From: Watersipora subatra
Lineage: Eukaryota > Bryozoa > Gymnolaemata > Cheilostomatida > Watersiporidae
NCBI RefSeq assembly: GCF_963576615.1
Contig: NC_088708.1
Span: 55,539,196 to 55,603,195, forward strand
DNA length: 64,000 bases
Direction: 5' to 3'
Shown in pieces: positions 10,939-40,727 of the stretch. The notes beneath the pieces were generated by a model. That model made no database searches. It was not told where the DNA came from and saw nothing but the letters and a program-made list of their open reading frames with translations. A program made the translations under genes and the position numbers. How positions within the stretch are numbered: the stretch's first letter is position 1; each line of letters opens with the position of its first letter.

Positions 10939-11481
10939 TATATATATACATGTATATATCTACATACATACATATGTATATCAGGTTTCTTAGTTTTAAC
11001 AATTGCCTAGAACACCAAAGGCAAACAGAAATATTTGCATATTGTCAGAGGACATCACATCATCGCAAAGTACGGAGAATATTAAATAAAGATACATGAA
11101 CTAAAATCAGAGACTTGAGACTGCAGTCGTGTTTCATATAGTTTAATAAATCAAAATAATATTTTAAGGAAGTCATGGTTGGCCAAAAAACAACAAAAAT
11201 CATATCTCGTAACGTGTTTAAAGCATATGACTAACTACGCAATTAAGATCTATTATATGTTGATTGTTAATGATCGTTTTGGAATGGTGATTTCAGCTGG
11301 TGACCACATAAAGTTTGGGTTACCAATGTCTGCAGCAACGACCATGCTTTTACATGGCTTGATATTTTTTGGCGTTGCCTACCAGATGATTGGACAATAC
11401 GATGAGGGACTCCGACAAATCAGATAGCCACTAGATTACTTCATGAAGTGCCATCAATTGACTGATAGATTTTACGCACAG

Positions 11482-14400
11482 GTAGAGTAGCAAACAGCAT
11501 ACATCTATGTCTATGGCCAGCACCAACTAGTGGACTGTGTACCTGTCTTTAGACCATCTGTGTGTGAATCAATTCTCTTGCAACTTTAGAATGTTTTCTT
11601 CGATTGACTTCAAAAATAAACATAGGTATTATAAACGAAATTGGGGCAACCATTTATATCATTTTTGTAAGCCTATATTTGCAGCTAGGTGCAAGGCTAT
11701 TTGCCAAAGCAAATTTTAATCTATGTGCCTCGAGAAACATTTGCATAACCGATAGCCTCAACGGACATAGATTTGATACGCATAGCCGATAGCCTCAGTG
11801 AACACAGATGTGATATTTTTGCTCTAGAAAGAAGTTCACAGTCTCATTTAGCTATTATTGACTTCTTTAGTTATTTTTAATTTTATTTACGGTAAGTTTG
11901 TAGGTTGCTTGGAAAGTAATAGCATATTTTCTTATGCCTTTTTATAGCAGCATGCAATGTCAGTAGCAGATTGCTTGATATTTTAAATACATCTTCGATG
12001 CTGTCATTATGCCAAAACTGAAAACTGATTATTTTACTAATATATAAAATTTTACTTTTAAAACCTTACTATACATCTTTACTTAGAAAATGGCCAAATT
12101 GAGTGGTACAATAGGTACTTCTACAATGTAATTGTCTCAAACTTGTTTTTATTTGGTTCAGTATCTTTGCTAATTTACAGGTTTTCTATAAATTTGGTAA
12201 TAAAATATGCTAAGTCCTCCTGTTTGATTGACTTGTTCTATAACAACATTAGTATTGGCAATTAATTCTTAAGTTGACAATCTACTAACTTTTTGTAATT
12301 AAAATACAAACTATTCTAAAGCTAATTTATAAATTTTATATTCAATATTTAATTGCTACAATTGTAGCAATGTAGGTGTTTATGAAGTCTTAACTAGATC
12401 TAAAATCATGTATCAGTACTACTAACCTGTACTACTACCTGTACTACTACCAATGCTGATGTTGCTGCCAGCTATGTTTATGAAGTCTCAATTTGAACAA
12501 AAATTGTATTTAACTTTGCCCAACTTTGCGAATAACTTGTGATTTCCTATAAACAGACAAGTGATGTCATGTCACACTTGAAAATTTGGTGTGCAATGCT
12601 GGAACCCAATATTAGGAATTGTGATTCCATGTTGCTACTACTTTATAGATAAATCCTGTCATTTTGCAGTTGAATGGTTGGTTAACGTTAGAGCATATCA
12701 TAAAATAGTCAACTACAACTTACCCGTTTTAGTTTGCTGGAATTTAAACCGAGGTTCTTTTTTTGCCTCGAATCTCAGTCAAAACACAAAGACCCAAAAT
12801 CAAACAATTGAGACTGAAAAATGGTCAACCATCAACGTTTGTGTTAGCAGGTTGTTAATTATACTTTGAAATTCAAAACTCAAAATGCGAAACATTGAAA
12901 AATGTTAATTTCAATTTGTTGTTAAGTCTGTTTATAGTTATTGTATACAGATAAATCATTTTTAGTTACCATTTTTATGAATGTTTAAGGTCTTCAGAGC
13001 ATTGAGGTGCTAAAAGGGACACTAGTAAGAGAATTATTTAGCGAAAGTTACAATTGTAGTAGAACCTTTGTACAGAGTAGGAAACCATTAAACCTAACCA
13101 TGTCCAGATAGCAACAGGCAGCAGCTGCATCAGCCAACTGACCAATTACCAATGTACTTGAAAACAGATGAAATATTTTCTTATTTTTTGTGACATCCAT
13201 GTTTTCTTCACCATGTCAGTGGTGCGAAACCCACAAGCATAAACATGCTTAATACTCAAACCCGGCGAATTGTTTTGTTTTATGATGAACCAAAGTTATC
13301 TTGAAATGCCTCTTTCTTTAAAACTCACCTTGGAGTAGACTATGGATAATAAGAACAGTATTTAGCCTAAGCTTTTAGTTATAGTCACTGCCAAAATGGT
13401 CAGGTTTGAGAAACGCCGGAGACTTGAAGCTTGATAGGTGAAGCAGCGCTAATAGCTGTAGCTGCTTAAACACGCCGGCAGCTGTGTTAACCATTAGCAT
13501 TTACAAATTGACAATTCTTGTTGTGACAATGAACTGCATAGACTACACCATATTAAAAAAACTTGACCAAGTGAATACTATATCAACATGGACTGCACCA
13601 TATTAATTACAATAGGAAAGGAGTGACTCTGATGGCAACTTCTATAATAAACTGCCAGGCTCTCTGCTATGCATCTAACCTTTTCAGAATATAAAATAGG
13701 CAAAAAAGTTTGAATTTATGCCAGTCTTTGTTTGTAACAGCACTGGAGAGAAGCAATGCTGTTTATTTTGTATAGCGTACGGGTGTCCAGGCACACTAGT
13801 TTTAGTTGAACAAGGTCTTATGCACTACAAGCTAAAACATAATATAAAAAAAAGCTATTTCACTTACTGTACTGGCACTATTCAAAATTATGTTTTAGAA
13901 AGAATGTGACTAAAAGCTAAAAGCTTAATTAAACAAGCATTCAACTTATTATTGTAGGAGTTGTCAGTTCTAACAAATGGTTAAACATTAGCTTTAATTT
14001 TCATAACTTGAATGCTTAAAATTTATTTTAAAACTATGGATATGCGAGCACTGATCATTTGTGTAATTTATGGTAGCTCTCTATAACAAATTACAAAGCA
14101 TTTTCTTCAAACAATTACAAACTTATATAATTATGGGAATTATGTTTCCTGGGTTTATTTTGGAGCAGCGACTTCAAATTTGTTAGGCATACACGTATGT
14201 TGGCAAAACTCTGAATTAGTTGTAGTCTGGTGATTGGCCAATAATGCTAACATGGCAACAATATATTTTTATTCAAAACTGGTGCAGCCACTATATGTAC
14301 ATTATATCAAGTATCAATTATTTAGAATATCTGTCTATACACAAAGAAATGTTTGTTCAATTTACTCACAATAAAACTAGGAGGGTAACACTTTCATTTA

Positions 14401-16428
14401 CATTTTAAGACAGTTTGAGGCTACATATACAATATAGCTAAATAAAGAATGTCTTTTTAGGTAAAGGCTATTTCTAGCCCAACTTGAGAGATAGCTGCAA
14501 ATTTTGGGAATTTTAATGAAACTGCATATTTTGGTTTATCTTCTACCGATTTTAGCTTTATCTTGTTGGTTCAGCTTTCGTACTAGAGTACATTCAAATA
14601 TTTGCTGTCTCCGCAACAACTCAGATAGAGACATTTACTAATCTAGACATATCACGTTTGTAGATTAGCTCAAATTATAAAAAGTCTACATATTTATTTT
14701 AATATTATTTAATCAAATGATAATAAAAACTAACAAGTTATAAGCTTAATAACTTTTGATGCATTTCTATAGAAGAATATTATACAATAGTTCATAATCA
14801 TCACAAGTGACTACAATAAACCACAACTACTTAACAATATGCAGATTAAAGAAAATTTTCAATAATCAGAGAAATTCTTATGTAAAAATATCGGATATAA
14901 AAAGTTTCAAGACTGTTAGTATCCTCATATTTATTATTTATGGGAATTTCCCTCACAAGTGTGCTGATGGTTAATTAAAGTACATGTAAAGTTATTTGTT
15001 TAGCAATCATTTCAGTATATCAACCGACTTGGAAATATTTCGAAGCGATAAACATTTAGTTATGATTCATTTTCTGTCCTATCCTTGTAAATACCTCATA
15101 GTGTTATTTCTAGAAAAACTTGTTTAAGAAATAAATTCGTCGCTAAATTATGTAGTAGTTGTCACGCCTTGATTATTTTATCCAAACCTCGCTTTTAATT
15201 TGGCATAAATGCATCAGTTAAAGTTGCTTACACCTGATTTTTCTATAGAATTTTACTAAAATTCTGCTATCGATTTGATGAACTTAAAGGTTAAATAGTG
15301 AGAAAATTTGTGATTAATAACTAAACACTTGAAACGGATGAAATTAAAACAATGGTTTAAACTAGCGTTCATAGATATCCAACAAGCTATAGCAAAATAC
15401 GATGCAGCAAGTTTTTTCTCCTGGTGCTGGAGAAAGTGAAAAAAATTTGATTTTTAATTTTGAAGGTAGTTTTTTTCTGATATATTAAAAGCTCACTAAA
15501 ATTTGGCTTTACATTTAAAAGGGCCTGTTGAGTGACTAAATAGAACATTTTTTATATTCTTCCAGCAAGTTACTCAATGAAAAAAGGGGAGCAGTGACTG
15601 AGAAACTCAAGCCATCGCTATATCTAACTGAGTGAAATCGCTGAGCAGGTGTAACTTCAAGCCATCATTGAACTACTCCAAGGAGCTATGGTTTTCAATA
15701 TGAAGTTGTCTTCTATTATCCTTAGAAATGAAGATTGGACTACGTGCATGTCTCTTCACCAGAATAACTAAATCATGACACGCCTATACAGGTAAATATA
15801 CAGGTATACTTCAAGGTGTGCTCTAATAGCTATCCAGGAAGTTATGGTAATCTATGGTCCTCTATTACAAAACATGTTAACTTTTTTGTGTACCAAACTG
15901 CTTGCTCATTAATCAACCTCCCTTTACTATGTCATCATCATCTTGAACACTGATTGGGTCAATATTTTGACAAATTCAGGCAACTATTGTATTCTGTTTT
16001 TTAAAAAAAATTGGGTCAACACCTGACCTGTTACTATTTGAACAAAATTTAGGATGATTTTTCAGAAGTGACCTTGAAAGTTATTAAGATGTGACTCCAT
16101 GAGCATACGCCGAGCTATGCAGTCAGATTGTAGACCATGGGAAACCACAATAAGAGGGGCATGAAGCCTGTGAATCTGTGCCAAGTGTTATTCTAATCCT
16201 AGATGAAGGTAATTATGATAACCACAATTGTGTCCAATTCTAGTGGTTATATGACTATTGAAAATATTCGGATTTGTCTCCCTTGTGTTTGAATAACAGA
16301 CAGAATTCGTAGTTGTTGATAGAATATAGCCAGCAATGACAGATTAGCCACAAGAACTAAAGAGATAAGAGAATGTTGTGTTTGTGTGTGTGAAAAGGTT
16401 TTGCAGTCTTTTATTCATGATGCAAGCA
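11482..16428. other. Downstream region of gene A, no gene recognised
   Basis: Bases 11,482-12,360 resemble intron 6 of gene B. At about 12,360-12,460 the sequence skips what would be B 28,790-37,530 (exons 7-12), leaving a short CTACTACC-rich tract between two GTTTATGAAGTCT words. Bases 12,460-13,510 match B 37,550-38,610, and 13,520-16,428 match only copy C. A 63-codon open frame at 13,718-13,909 (MPVFVCNSTGEKQCC start) differs from copy C by one residue, but has no recognisable domain and sits in non-coding context. Confidence 0.65.
11745..11815. repeat. 37-bp tandem repeat, two units (gene A)
   Basis: Units contain CATAGCCGATAGCCTCAG then GAACACAGAT. Gene A and gene C have about two units and gene B has four (28,093-28,237), so this is a variable-number repeat in the region after exon 6. 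Confidence 0.75.
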
Positions 16429-17215
16429 ACCTCTAATTGAACGCCATGGCCCTCTATTTTTCAACCTCTCTCTTGATAGTGGTGGTTAATTGGAAATGGC
16501 ATTTAGCACTAATGCAACACATAAAAGTTTGCTTAGATAAACGTAACCTTTGGTCCTAAACTTGCAAACCGGTTTTTATACGCAAGCCCTTCGAAGTATT
16601 AGGACCGCGTTAAACAAGGAACTACTATTAGCCTGAGACAGTTAGTAGTTATTTTTATGGCGTTGTTTTCAAAGTTTCATTTACCATCGTGAATTTAAAC
16701 CAATTTTTCATATATGTACATACATGTACTTCGAAGTAGTAAGACCGCGTTAAACAAAGAACCACTATTAGCCTGAAACAACAGTTATCTTTATAGCATT
16801 GATTTGAAAGTTCATCTACCATCGTAAATTTAAATCGTTTTTCTTATACATGTAAGCTACTTCGAAGTAGACAGACTGCGTTAAACAGAGAACTACTAAT
16901 AGCCTTAGACCATTATTAATTATTTATATGGTGTTGCTTTCAAAGATTTAACAAAAATTTTTAGAACTGGACAACGAGAAAATTAATTGGTGTTGATATA
17001 AACGATTCATTATTAATACGTATTTGTGGACGTTTTTCTACAGATCAGTTGATCTTATAGGCTCGTAAAGATCAAATAATGTCAAAGTGGCAGTCAAATG
17101 GAGGCGGCGTTCAATTGGAGAGTGGCGGTATATTTTTCAACCTTTCTCTCAGGGTGGCGGTCAATTGGAGGTGACGTTCAAATAAGGGTGGCGTTCAGTT
17201 AGAAGTTTTACAGTA
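16429..17215. mobile_element. Inverted-repeat DNA element upstream of gene B, left end deleted
   Basis: Starts at ACCTCTAATTGAACGCCA and ends at GGCGTTCAGTTAGAAG then TTTTACAG; the two ends are inverted repeats. The first bases of the left end seen at 60,263 (TACCGTAAA) are missing because a ~1.05-kb deletion ends here. Three tandem ~130-140-bp units starting near 16,589, 16,730 and 16,860 share CTTCGAAGTA and GCGTTAAACA. The D copy has two. Confidence 0.65.
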
Positions 17216-17222
17216 TTTAACT

Positions 17223-17318
17223 AGAGTTAAATAACTATAGTTATTTAACTCTATAGTTAATTATAGTTAGAGTATAGTTATTTAACTCTATAGTTAATTA
17301 TAGTTAGAGTATAGCGAG
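17223..17318. repeat. 30-bp palindrome plus 37-bp tandem duplication upstream of gene B
   Basis: AGAGTTAAATAACTA followed by its exact reverse complement forms a perfect palindrome at 17,223-17,252. Next come two copies of a TTAACTCTATAGTTAATTAT-containing unit. Genes A and C have a single unit; D has two. It borders the inverted-repeat element and may be its outer end. Confidence 0.7.
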
Positions 17319-17639
17319 CTTAGTCTTGGAAGGTGTTTACTGATGTATTGATTTTAATTGATCATAATCACGACACCATCAAGAGCAAAATAACAATATT
17401 CAACAATTTTCAAGTGTGTAATTTATCAGTACAAAATACAAAGAACAAAAAATAGCAACAAAGCAAAGGAGAATAAAATAAAACTTACCTATTAGTTTCT
17501 TCAACTCTGTTCACTAAACAAAAAGCAAAACATGACACTTAGCTAAGGCTGACCATAAACTGGGCCCCAGTCCAATGTCTGTTAAAACAAATGTTGTAGC
17601 TAGCGCAATGAAGAGTACCGGTGTGTGCAAACTACAGCT

Positions 17640-19440
17640 GTACTACAGCTCTAAAACTATACTCTGAGAAAGGGAACTTCCAAGGTATGAAGTATATAAC
17701 TGTTTTTCTCATAACCTTATGTCTATTTAAGAACAAGAAAGAGATATAATAGGTTACACTCTAGACTAAATTATAAGAATATAATGTAATTTAAGAGACT
17801 TGAAAAATAGTCACTCCTTTGTTCTCTTGGGAAGTGACTCTTCCTCTTAATCTGCTGACACGTCCGCCTGTCATGACAAAACTGGGCTGGAAGAGTGAAG
17901 CATACAAGTGAATATGCGTCTTTTTATATTGGTTAAGAGTTAGCTTTGGTGTCCTGGAGTGAAATTAAACGTTTTAGGTCTTCACCCCCGAGCCTTGTAA
18001 TTTCAGGAGTTCAGAGGTTCAATTTCAGGGGCTCTAATTTTATCCCCTGGTCTGGTGTAGAATGGTACCAGATGCGGATATTCATACTGTTGTGATGATT
18101 ATTGATAGTATTGGATTATCCTACCAAGCAATCTTACAACGGTTAGGGAGTAAGCTCAGGTTTATTGTCACGAGCAGATGCACTGCTAAATTATTATAAT
18201 AAACTCAGATAGGCCTAATCCTGATTAATGATTGTTTGAGTAGTCTGACTCGTTCACTAATGTATCAAGATTTTACAACTGACCTTCCTAGATGTGAGAA
18301 TCTAGTACTATACTCTGAAATAAGGAATAGCTAAGGTATGTGGAAGGGGTTTTCCCAAGACCTTATGTTTATTAAATGAACAAAAAAAATATATAACAAG
18401 TGTACTTCAGACTAAGAATTATAAGAGTATAAAAGTAATGTCTGAGACTTAGAATATATTCACCCCCTTGTTCTGCGAAGGTTGACTCTTTTCACTTGTT
18501 CCGCTGACACGTCTGTCTGCTATGAAGAAGCTGTATTGAAGAGAGTGAAGTATGAAGGTGAATATACGTCCTTATATATCGTTTAGGAGTTAGCCTGGGT
18601 GTCCAAGAGTAAGCCATATCTTTCAGATCTCCAATTTTGGGTATTGTAGTTTTTGGGGTTCCTGGCTACGCCCTGTTGTATTTACGCCAGCGGGGTTTCA
18701 TAATATTTAATCTTCTAGTTTTAATCCCTGTCTGGTGTAGATTGGTACCAGATGCGGATCTTCGTACCGCATGACGAAAGTTGTTATCGTCTGGGTGTTG
18801 TCGTTGACTTGGGGTGTGATGCCGTTTTTAGGATTTTAATCTGGGTTTTAATTACTGGCTTTTTTGCAATAATCTTGAATTTTCCAATGTAACGTTCTCA
18901 ATGTTCAGACAGTGGAATGGGTGGGTTGTCACGCGATGGTACTAATCCCAAGGATGAGATTTGTGGATGTCGCAACTCTAGGAGTCTGTCCAGTGAGCCA
19001 TATGATGATATAACTTGTAATTTTCTTTACGTCTATTTGTACATGGCTGATATCAGATATAACAATACATTGCATGACACAGGTTGTTATCGTCTGGGTG
19101 TAGTCTGTTGCTGATCGAGGGTGCGCTAAGGCGTATATCCTAAATTGCATTCTTGCAGTAGTTCAATATGAGTTTCAATTACTAACTTCTAGCGACAATC
19201 TGGCATCTTTTTATGTAATGTTCTTATGTTCTAATAGTTGGATGGGTGGGTTGGCTTAAGTCGGCATGTGATGGTGATATGTACAGTAGATGTCGGAACT
19301 TTGGAAATCTATTTATGTAAGCTGAATGGTGATATAACTTGTTATTCTCTCTATGTCTATCTGTATATGGCTAATATCAGACACATTAGCTCTAATGCAT
19401 TTATATGCGCATATTGCCTACTTTTCACATTCTAAGTGAA
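17640..19440. repeat. Diverged tandem repeats in the gene B upstream region
   Basis: Bases 17,640-18,075 and 18,305-18,750 are diverged copies of one another, sharing for example GCTGACACGTC and TCTGGTGTAGA.TGGTACCAG. Bases 18,780-19,080 and 19,083-19,390 are another diverged pair, sharing GTTGTTATCGTCTGGGTG and GATATAACTTGT. Genes A and C have one copy of each block (one partly deleted in A). Open frames in them encode similar short peptides ending YVYLYMADIR. No known protein or transposon recognised. Confidence 0.65.
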
Positions 19441-19555
19441 GAGTGTTTATTTCTTGGTTACATAAGTAAATTAACAGAATAACAATTTTCCAAGATTTGT
19501 TAGTATCATATTTTGTGAAAATACACAAATAGCCATAATTTAGAGAGGATTATAG

Positions 19556-19567
19556 CCTTATATAAGG
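19556..19567 (+). promoter_or_regulatory. TATA/CArG box of gene B
   Basis: CCTTATATAAGG, 184 bases before the first ATG, identical to copies A, C and D, while the flanking bases differ between the A/C and B/D types. Here the following bases are CACCTG instead of the CACGTG of A and C. Confidence 0.55.
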
Positions 19568-19751
19568 ATGTCACCTGAGTTAGTGTTTTATGTTCTTTAC
19601 AAACTCAATGAAGCAAGTCAAATGCTTCCCCTCATATCTACCCACACGCGCCCGAAAGGTTTGAAAGACTTTTCTTGATGGCGTGCATGCTATAAGGTAC
19701 AAATAGCTCTGGTATCGTATGATGTTCAGAGTTTGCTATTTACATCACTAC

Positions 19752-36059
<16,308 letters not shown>

Positions 36060-38930
36060 AAATGTATTTTGTAAAATAATGATATAAAATAGTTATGAGT
36101 GAATCTGATGGTTCAGAGCATCTGGTTCTCTCTGTCAAGTTCTGTTCCAGAGATTTTGCCTCCTCATGTTGATACTTTCATTTGTTGCTTGCCAGCAGCA
36201 CCATAAAATGGACTACAGTTTACCTTCTGTATTTTAGATGGATGTGTAATAGTGGCAACGTCTGAACATTTTGATGGTTGCAGTACAGACCACTTCATTG
36301 TTATTAAAATTAATTAATCAGTTGAATAATTTGTAATTGTTTCGTATGCTTGTATGTAAGCCTGCGTAGGGTAGTTGAATTTATTATAGCCCTAAAAGCT
36401 ATAGCTTATCTATATAACCATAACAGCTATAGCAATAGTTTGTTTGTATTGCTTATAGGCTTGTTACATTTTGGAGAAAGCAGTTAGAATGATGGAATTG
36501 ATATGATGAAAATGACAGGCATTCTGGACTAATCTTTAGAAGTTATCTGGAGACGTAACATTCATTTAATTGTACTATTCTAACTTTCTTGTAATTCTGT
36601 CGTACAATTTTTTCCTCTTTACTAAGGATTATTTCTTTGGGAAAGTTTTGACTAAAGAAGTATTGTTATTACACCGGACTACTGGTAATGTTTTTACCAT
36701 AGATAGAAACACATACATCGTATTCAGAAAGTAAAATTTTTCACTTCAACAGTTTCTTAATTCGTAATAAATTAATATAGAAATATTCTATTGGCAGCAC
36801 TGAATAAATTTATTTTGGATACTCGATGGCAGCATGATCTATGCCTAGGTTATTTTTTACTTTCCCAAGACATATTCATATAAAAGTTCCAAGAGTGTAT
36901 GCTGAGAATCTGCTGAACCTGGTAGTCATGAGAATGACACTAGTGATAACTTTAGTCACTATTAAGTGTAAATTGATGTATGTGAAAAGGTACATATGTC
37001 TGACATCCATACCAGCATAAGTGTGTGTAGCATGTCAGATGTGTTTCATTGTTAGCAACAACAGTAGTTGGGTTTAAAATCTCTTTACACTTACCTATTC
37101 GACATTTTACTTTACATGTATCTTGTTTATTCACTCTATTTACTATAATAACTGCCTGCGTAGGTTAACTGATGACATCAATATTACTCTCTAAATGCAG
37201 AATTGCCTTTAATCCACACATGGTGATCCAAACAAAATTTTTATTTAGTAATGCTATATGAATTTAAAAGAACTGGGTTAATTTGAGTTTAGCGATTGCC
37301 CTAGCAATTTTTGGTCATTTGAAAAAGCAAATCAGTAAGAACTGCCAAGCAATAAAACAAGCATGGTATCTTAAAACAAAAATAAGGTGAAAAGAGACAA
37401 TTGACTTTACTTTTGTAAACATTAAAATTTTGAGTGGTCACCATTACATATTAAAGATTTAGTTGGCAGCCATGACCTCTTGACCAGACTAGTTAGTAGC
37501 CCTGGAATTGGTATAACATTAAAAATAGCAGTACTACTACCATCAAGTTTATGAAGTCTCTACTATAGAGTCAAAACCTCCATTTAATTTTTCCCAACTT
37601 TGTGAATAACTTGTTATTTGCAATAAACAAATAAGTGATGTCATGTCTCACTTAGCAATTTGGTGTGCAATGCCGCAACCCAATATTAGGAGTTGTGGTT
37701 CCATGTTGCTTTTATTTTATAGATAATTCCTGCCATTTTGCAGATGAATGGCTGATTAACAATAGAGTATATCACAATATACGTAGTTAACTGCATTTTA
37801 TCTTTGTTTAGTTTGTTGGAATTCACACCAAGGTGTTTTTATAGCTTGAATCTTGGTCAAAACACAAAGACAAAGACAAACACAGGATTTAGACTGAAAA
37901 ATTGTAATTAACTATCAACGTTTGTGTTAGCGGGTGGTTAATAATACATAAAAGTTTAAACTTCACAATGCGAAACAATGAAAATTGTTAATTTTAATTT
38001 ATGCTGTTAAGTCTGCATATAGTTACTGAATACAGATGAATCATTTTGTAGAAACAATTTTTTATGAATGTTTATGGACTTCGAAGTGTAGAGGCGCTCA
38101 AAGGGACACTAGTATTTATTAGCAAAAGTTACAAGTGTAGAACCATTTTGTAGAACCTTTGTACATAGTAAGAAACCAATAAACTTAACTATGTCAAGAT
38201 TACAACAGGCAGCAGCTTCGTCGGCCAACTGACCAATTACCGATGCACTAGAAAACAAATAGGGAAAGATATTTTCTCACTTTTTGTGACATCCATTTTT
38301 TTCACTGAATCAGAAGTGAAAAGCACGCAAGCATAAACATGCTTAATGCTCAAATCTTGCAAACTATTCTGTTTTATGATGAACCAAAGTTATCTTGAAA
38401 TGTTTCTTTCTTTAAAACTCACGTCGGAGTAGACAATGCATAATAAGAACAGTATCCAGCGCAAGCTCCTAGTTATAGTCGCTATAAAATGGTCAAGTTT
38501 GGGAAACACCGGAGACGTAGAGCTTGATAGGTGAAATAGCACTAGCAGCTGCAGCTGCATAAACATGCTGGCAGCTGTAATAACAATTAACATTTACAAG
38601 TTGGTATTCATTGTTGGTACCAGATGAGAAGTTGTAGCAAAGAGAACAGAACATGATCCACAAAGATAGTATTAAAATCGCAATGCACGGCCCCTAACCA
38701 TTAGGTCACATATATTTACTGTACATAAAATATTTAATAGAAGTAGGATATTGCAGATATAAACAATAGCATTATAATAACAAGAAATAAGAATAAAAAT
38801 ATATATTTCTAAGAACCTTATATTAGTAACCATAAACGAGAAGGCTGAATAGCAGAGTAATGATCTACAATACAAAAAACAATAGTTTAACGAAAAGAGA
38901 AAATAATAAGGGTACAGACATAATATGTCG
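36060..38930. other. Downstream region of gene B
   Basis: Contains an AATAAA at 36,766-36,771 as a possible, unproven polyadenylation signal. Bases 37,530-38,610 align with A 12,460-13,510 and C 55,260-56,310. The ends of homology mark the 8.7-kb difference between B and A/C. No gene recognised. Confidence 0.5.
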
Positions 38931-38934
38931 TTAA

Positions 38935-40727
38935 CCCATTCAGGACTAATTAGTTATTGGTTGACTGCTCCCCCAGCCCAATTAATTTTTCACTAGCCTT
39001 ACAATTAAAATAGAGCTACACAAAATTGAGTATAACTAGAGTTCTTTTCAAAATAATCTTGATTTGTTTTTTGCAGCTTAACAAAGACATTCTAGGCTAC
39101 AATGTGATATAAATTTTTGTGCACCTTTACAAATTCTACTGACCACAATTTCTAATAATTCTGTGAACATTTTTTTTATCAAAATTGTTTTTCATGTTTC
39201 GTAGCAGCTCACAAGCAGTTTTTTGATACTGACATTGTTGGACCTATGTTAGATTGATAGCAAACTTTATCAGCAGCAAATAAAAAAAAAGATTTCTCAA
39301 TTCCGAGCAATAGAACAGGTGTTACTAGCTTCTAACCAACACTACGTCACTGACAGTTTTATCAATTATATAATCAAACAATTTGTTAATTTATATTGAA
39401 ATGCATTGCAGAGGTTATTATGAATATATTATGCATAAAAAATACTCAAGTTACCAGCTAACAGACAATCAATTACTAGCAAAAAAAATTGGTGTAAAAA
39501 TACAGTAAAATATATTGTAAAAAATACAGTAAAAATGAATATGCATGAAAACGAAACAATATATACATGTATAATAAGGGTGTGTTCATTAAAAAATTAT
39601 GACACGGTGAGAGTTATTTGATGCCAACTACACATGCATATTTGCTGCCATTATAAGTTAGTTGATGCAGTATTCATCAGATATTGGTGTTGAAGGCCTA
39701 GGCTCATCAACAATGGCATCATCACTCACAAGCCCTTGACTGTCTTCACCTACATGTAGCAAATATGATCGGTAGTAAGCAACCTATTTGCTTTCAAACT
39801 TCTTGTACAGCCAAGAAAAAATTGTGCTTTAGTAGCTTTTCAGGGTAAATACCTAATAACAAATTGAAAATAAGTAGTCTACTGCAGCTAACAATTGGTA
39901 ATACAAATTGCAAATATTTTTTGATACTGTAAATATAAACACAAAAAGCCATGAAGATGATTACTGTGGTAAGTGTCCCCTATCGACCAATATTAGAGCC
40001 TAGTGGTTGAGGCTAGTTTATAGTAGATGTTGAGGTTGAGAACTATATGCTTGACTAATTGTGGGTTGAACAATTGGATATAAATGAAATAAGAAATTTT
40101 TATTATCATGTAGTTCTACAAGGAAATCATAAAACTATTGTTTATTATGGGGTAATAGAGTGATGAGTTCATGCTGCAAAAAGATCTAAATTTTATTGGA
40201 TTGAAAATGTTATAATCATGTGTATCATGAAAAAAATCCATATCTTACACTGTTAGAATAAAGTTTGTTAGAAATTCACAAGAAAAATTTCGGCTTTTTA
40301 TCGTTTTTTTTTCGGTAAAATTCTATAAATAGCCACATAAAACTTACCTTCTTCCATCAGAAAATTCTCATTTTTTTCTTGAACATTACTTTTGTTGCTA
40401 TTTTCTTCCCCTGAGCTGATTACCGCATCTAATTCACTTAAAAATTTTGCCATCGTTCGGATAAACCTTTTCCAATATGGCGATCATCAAATTTCCAAAA
40501 CAGTTGATATCTATCACATAATTTGTTAGTTAAAACTTTCTTGTCCAATCACATATTTGGTATCAAAATGATGCCCAGACTCTTAAACTTCGTTTGGTGA
40601 ATGAATAAAACCGATGTACCTAAACAGCTAAGCAATAGAGCAAATTAAAGTTTAACCCGAGTACTTCGGGAATGGGCCCTGGAGAGCACAACTCTTCCCG
40701 AGGTATTCGGGAACAGTCCTGAGTGGG
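38935..40727 (-). mobile_element. piggyBac-like element, 1.79 kb, TTAA target sites
   Basis: CCCATTCAGGACT at the left and AGTCCTGAGTGGG at the right form 13-bp inverted repeats with one mismatch. They are flanked directly by TTAA at 38,931-38,934 and 40,728-40,731. CCC...GGG ends with TTAA duplication are diagnostic of piggyBac. A subterminal pair of CCCGAGTACTTCGGG and CCCGAGGTATTCGGG words lies near the right end. The catalytic DDD transposase is absent, so the element is non-autonomous. It has no counterpart after genes A and C. Confidence 0.88.
39658..40453 (-). CDS. Two-exon 65-residue acidic ORF inside the piggyBac-like element
   Basis: Minus-strand exon 1 (40,453-40,348) starts MAKFLSELDAVISSGEENSN and ends at a GTAAGT donor in phase 1. 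Exon 2 (39,749-39,658) begins after an ACATGTAG acceptor with GEDSQGLVSDDAIVDEPRPS and ends SDEYCIN, stop. The joined 65-residue product is strongly acidic and Ser-rich. Acidic, disordered N-termini are usual in piggyBac transposases, and the orientation and place near the element end fit. I read it as a surviving N-terminal stub whose catalytic part was deleted. Splicing is predicted by eye only. Confidence 0.5.

Noticed and set aside
13718-13909. 63-codon Cys-containing frame conserved in copy C
   Set aside because: Conservation is explained by the recent 43-kb duplication; no domain, promoter or splice context. Kept only as a note in the region entry.
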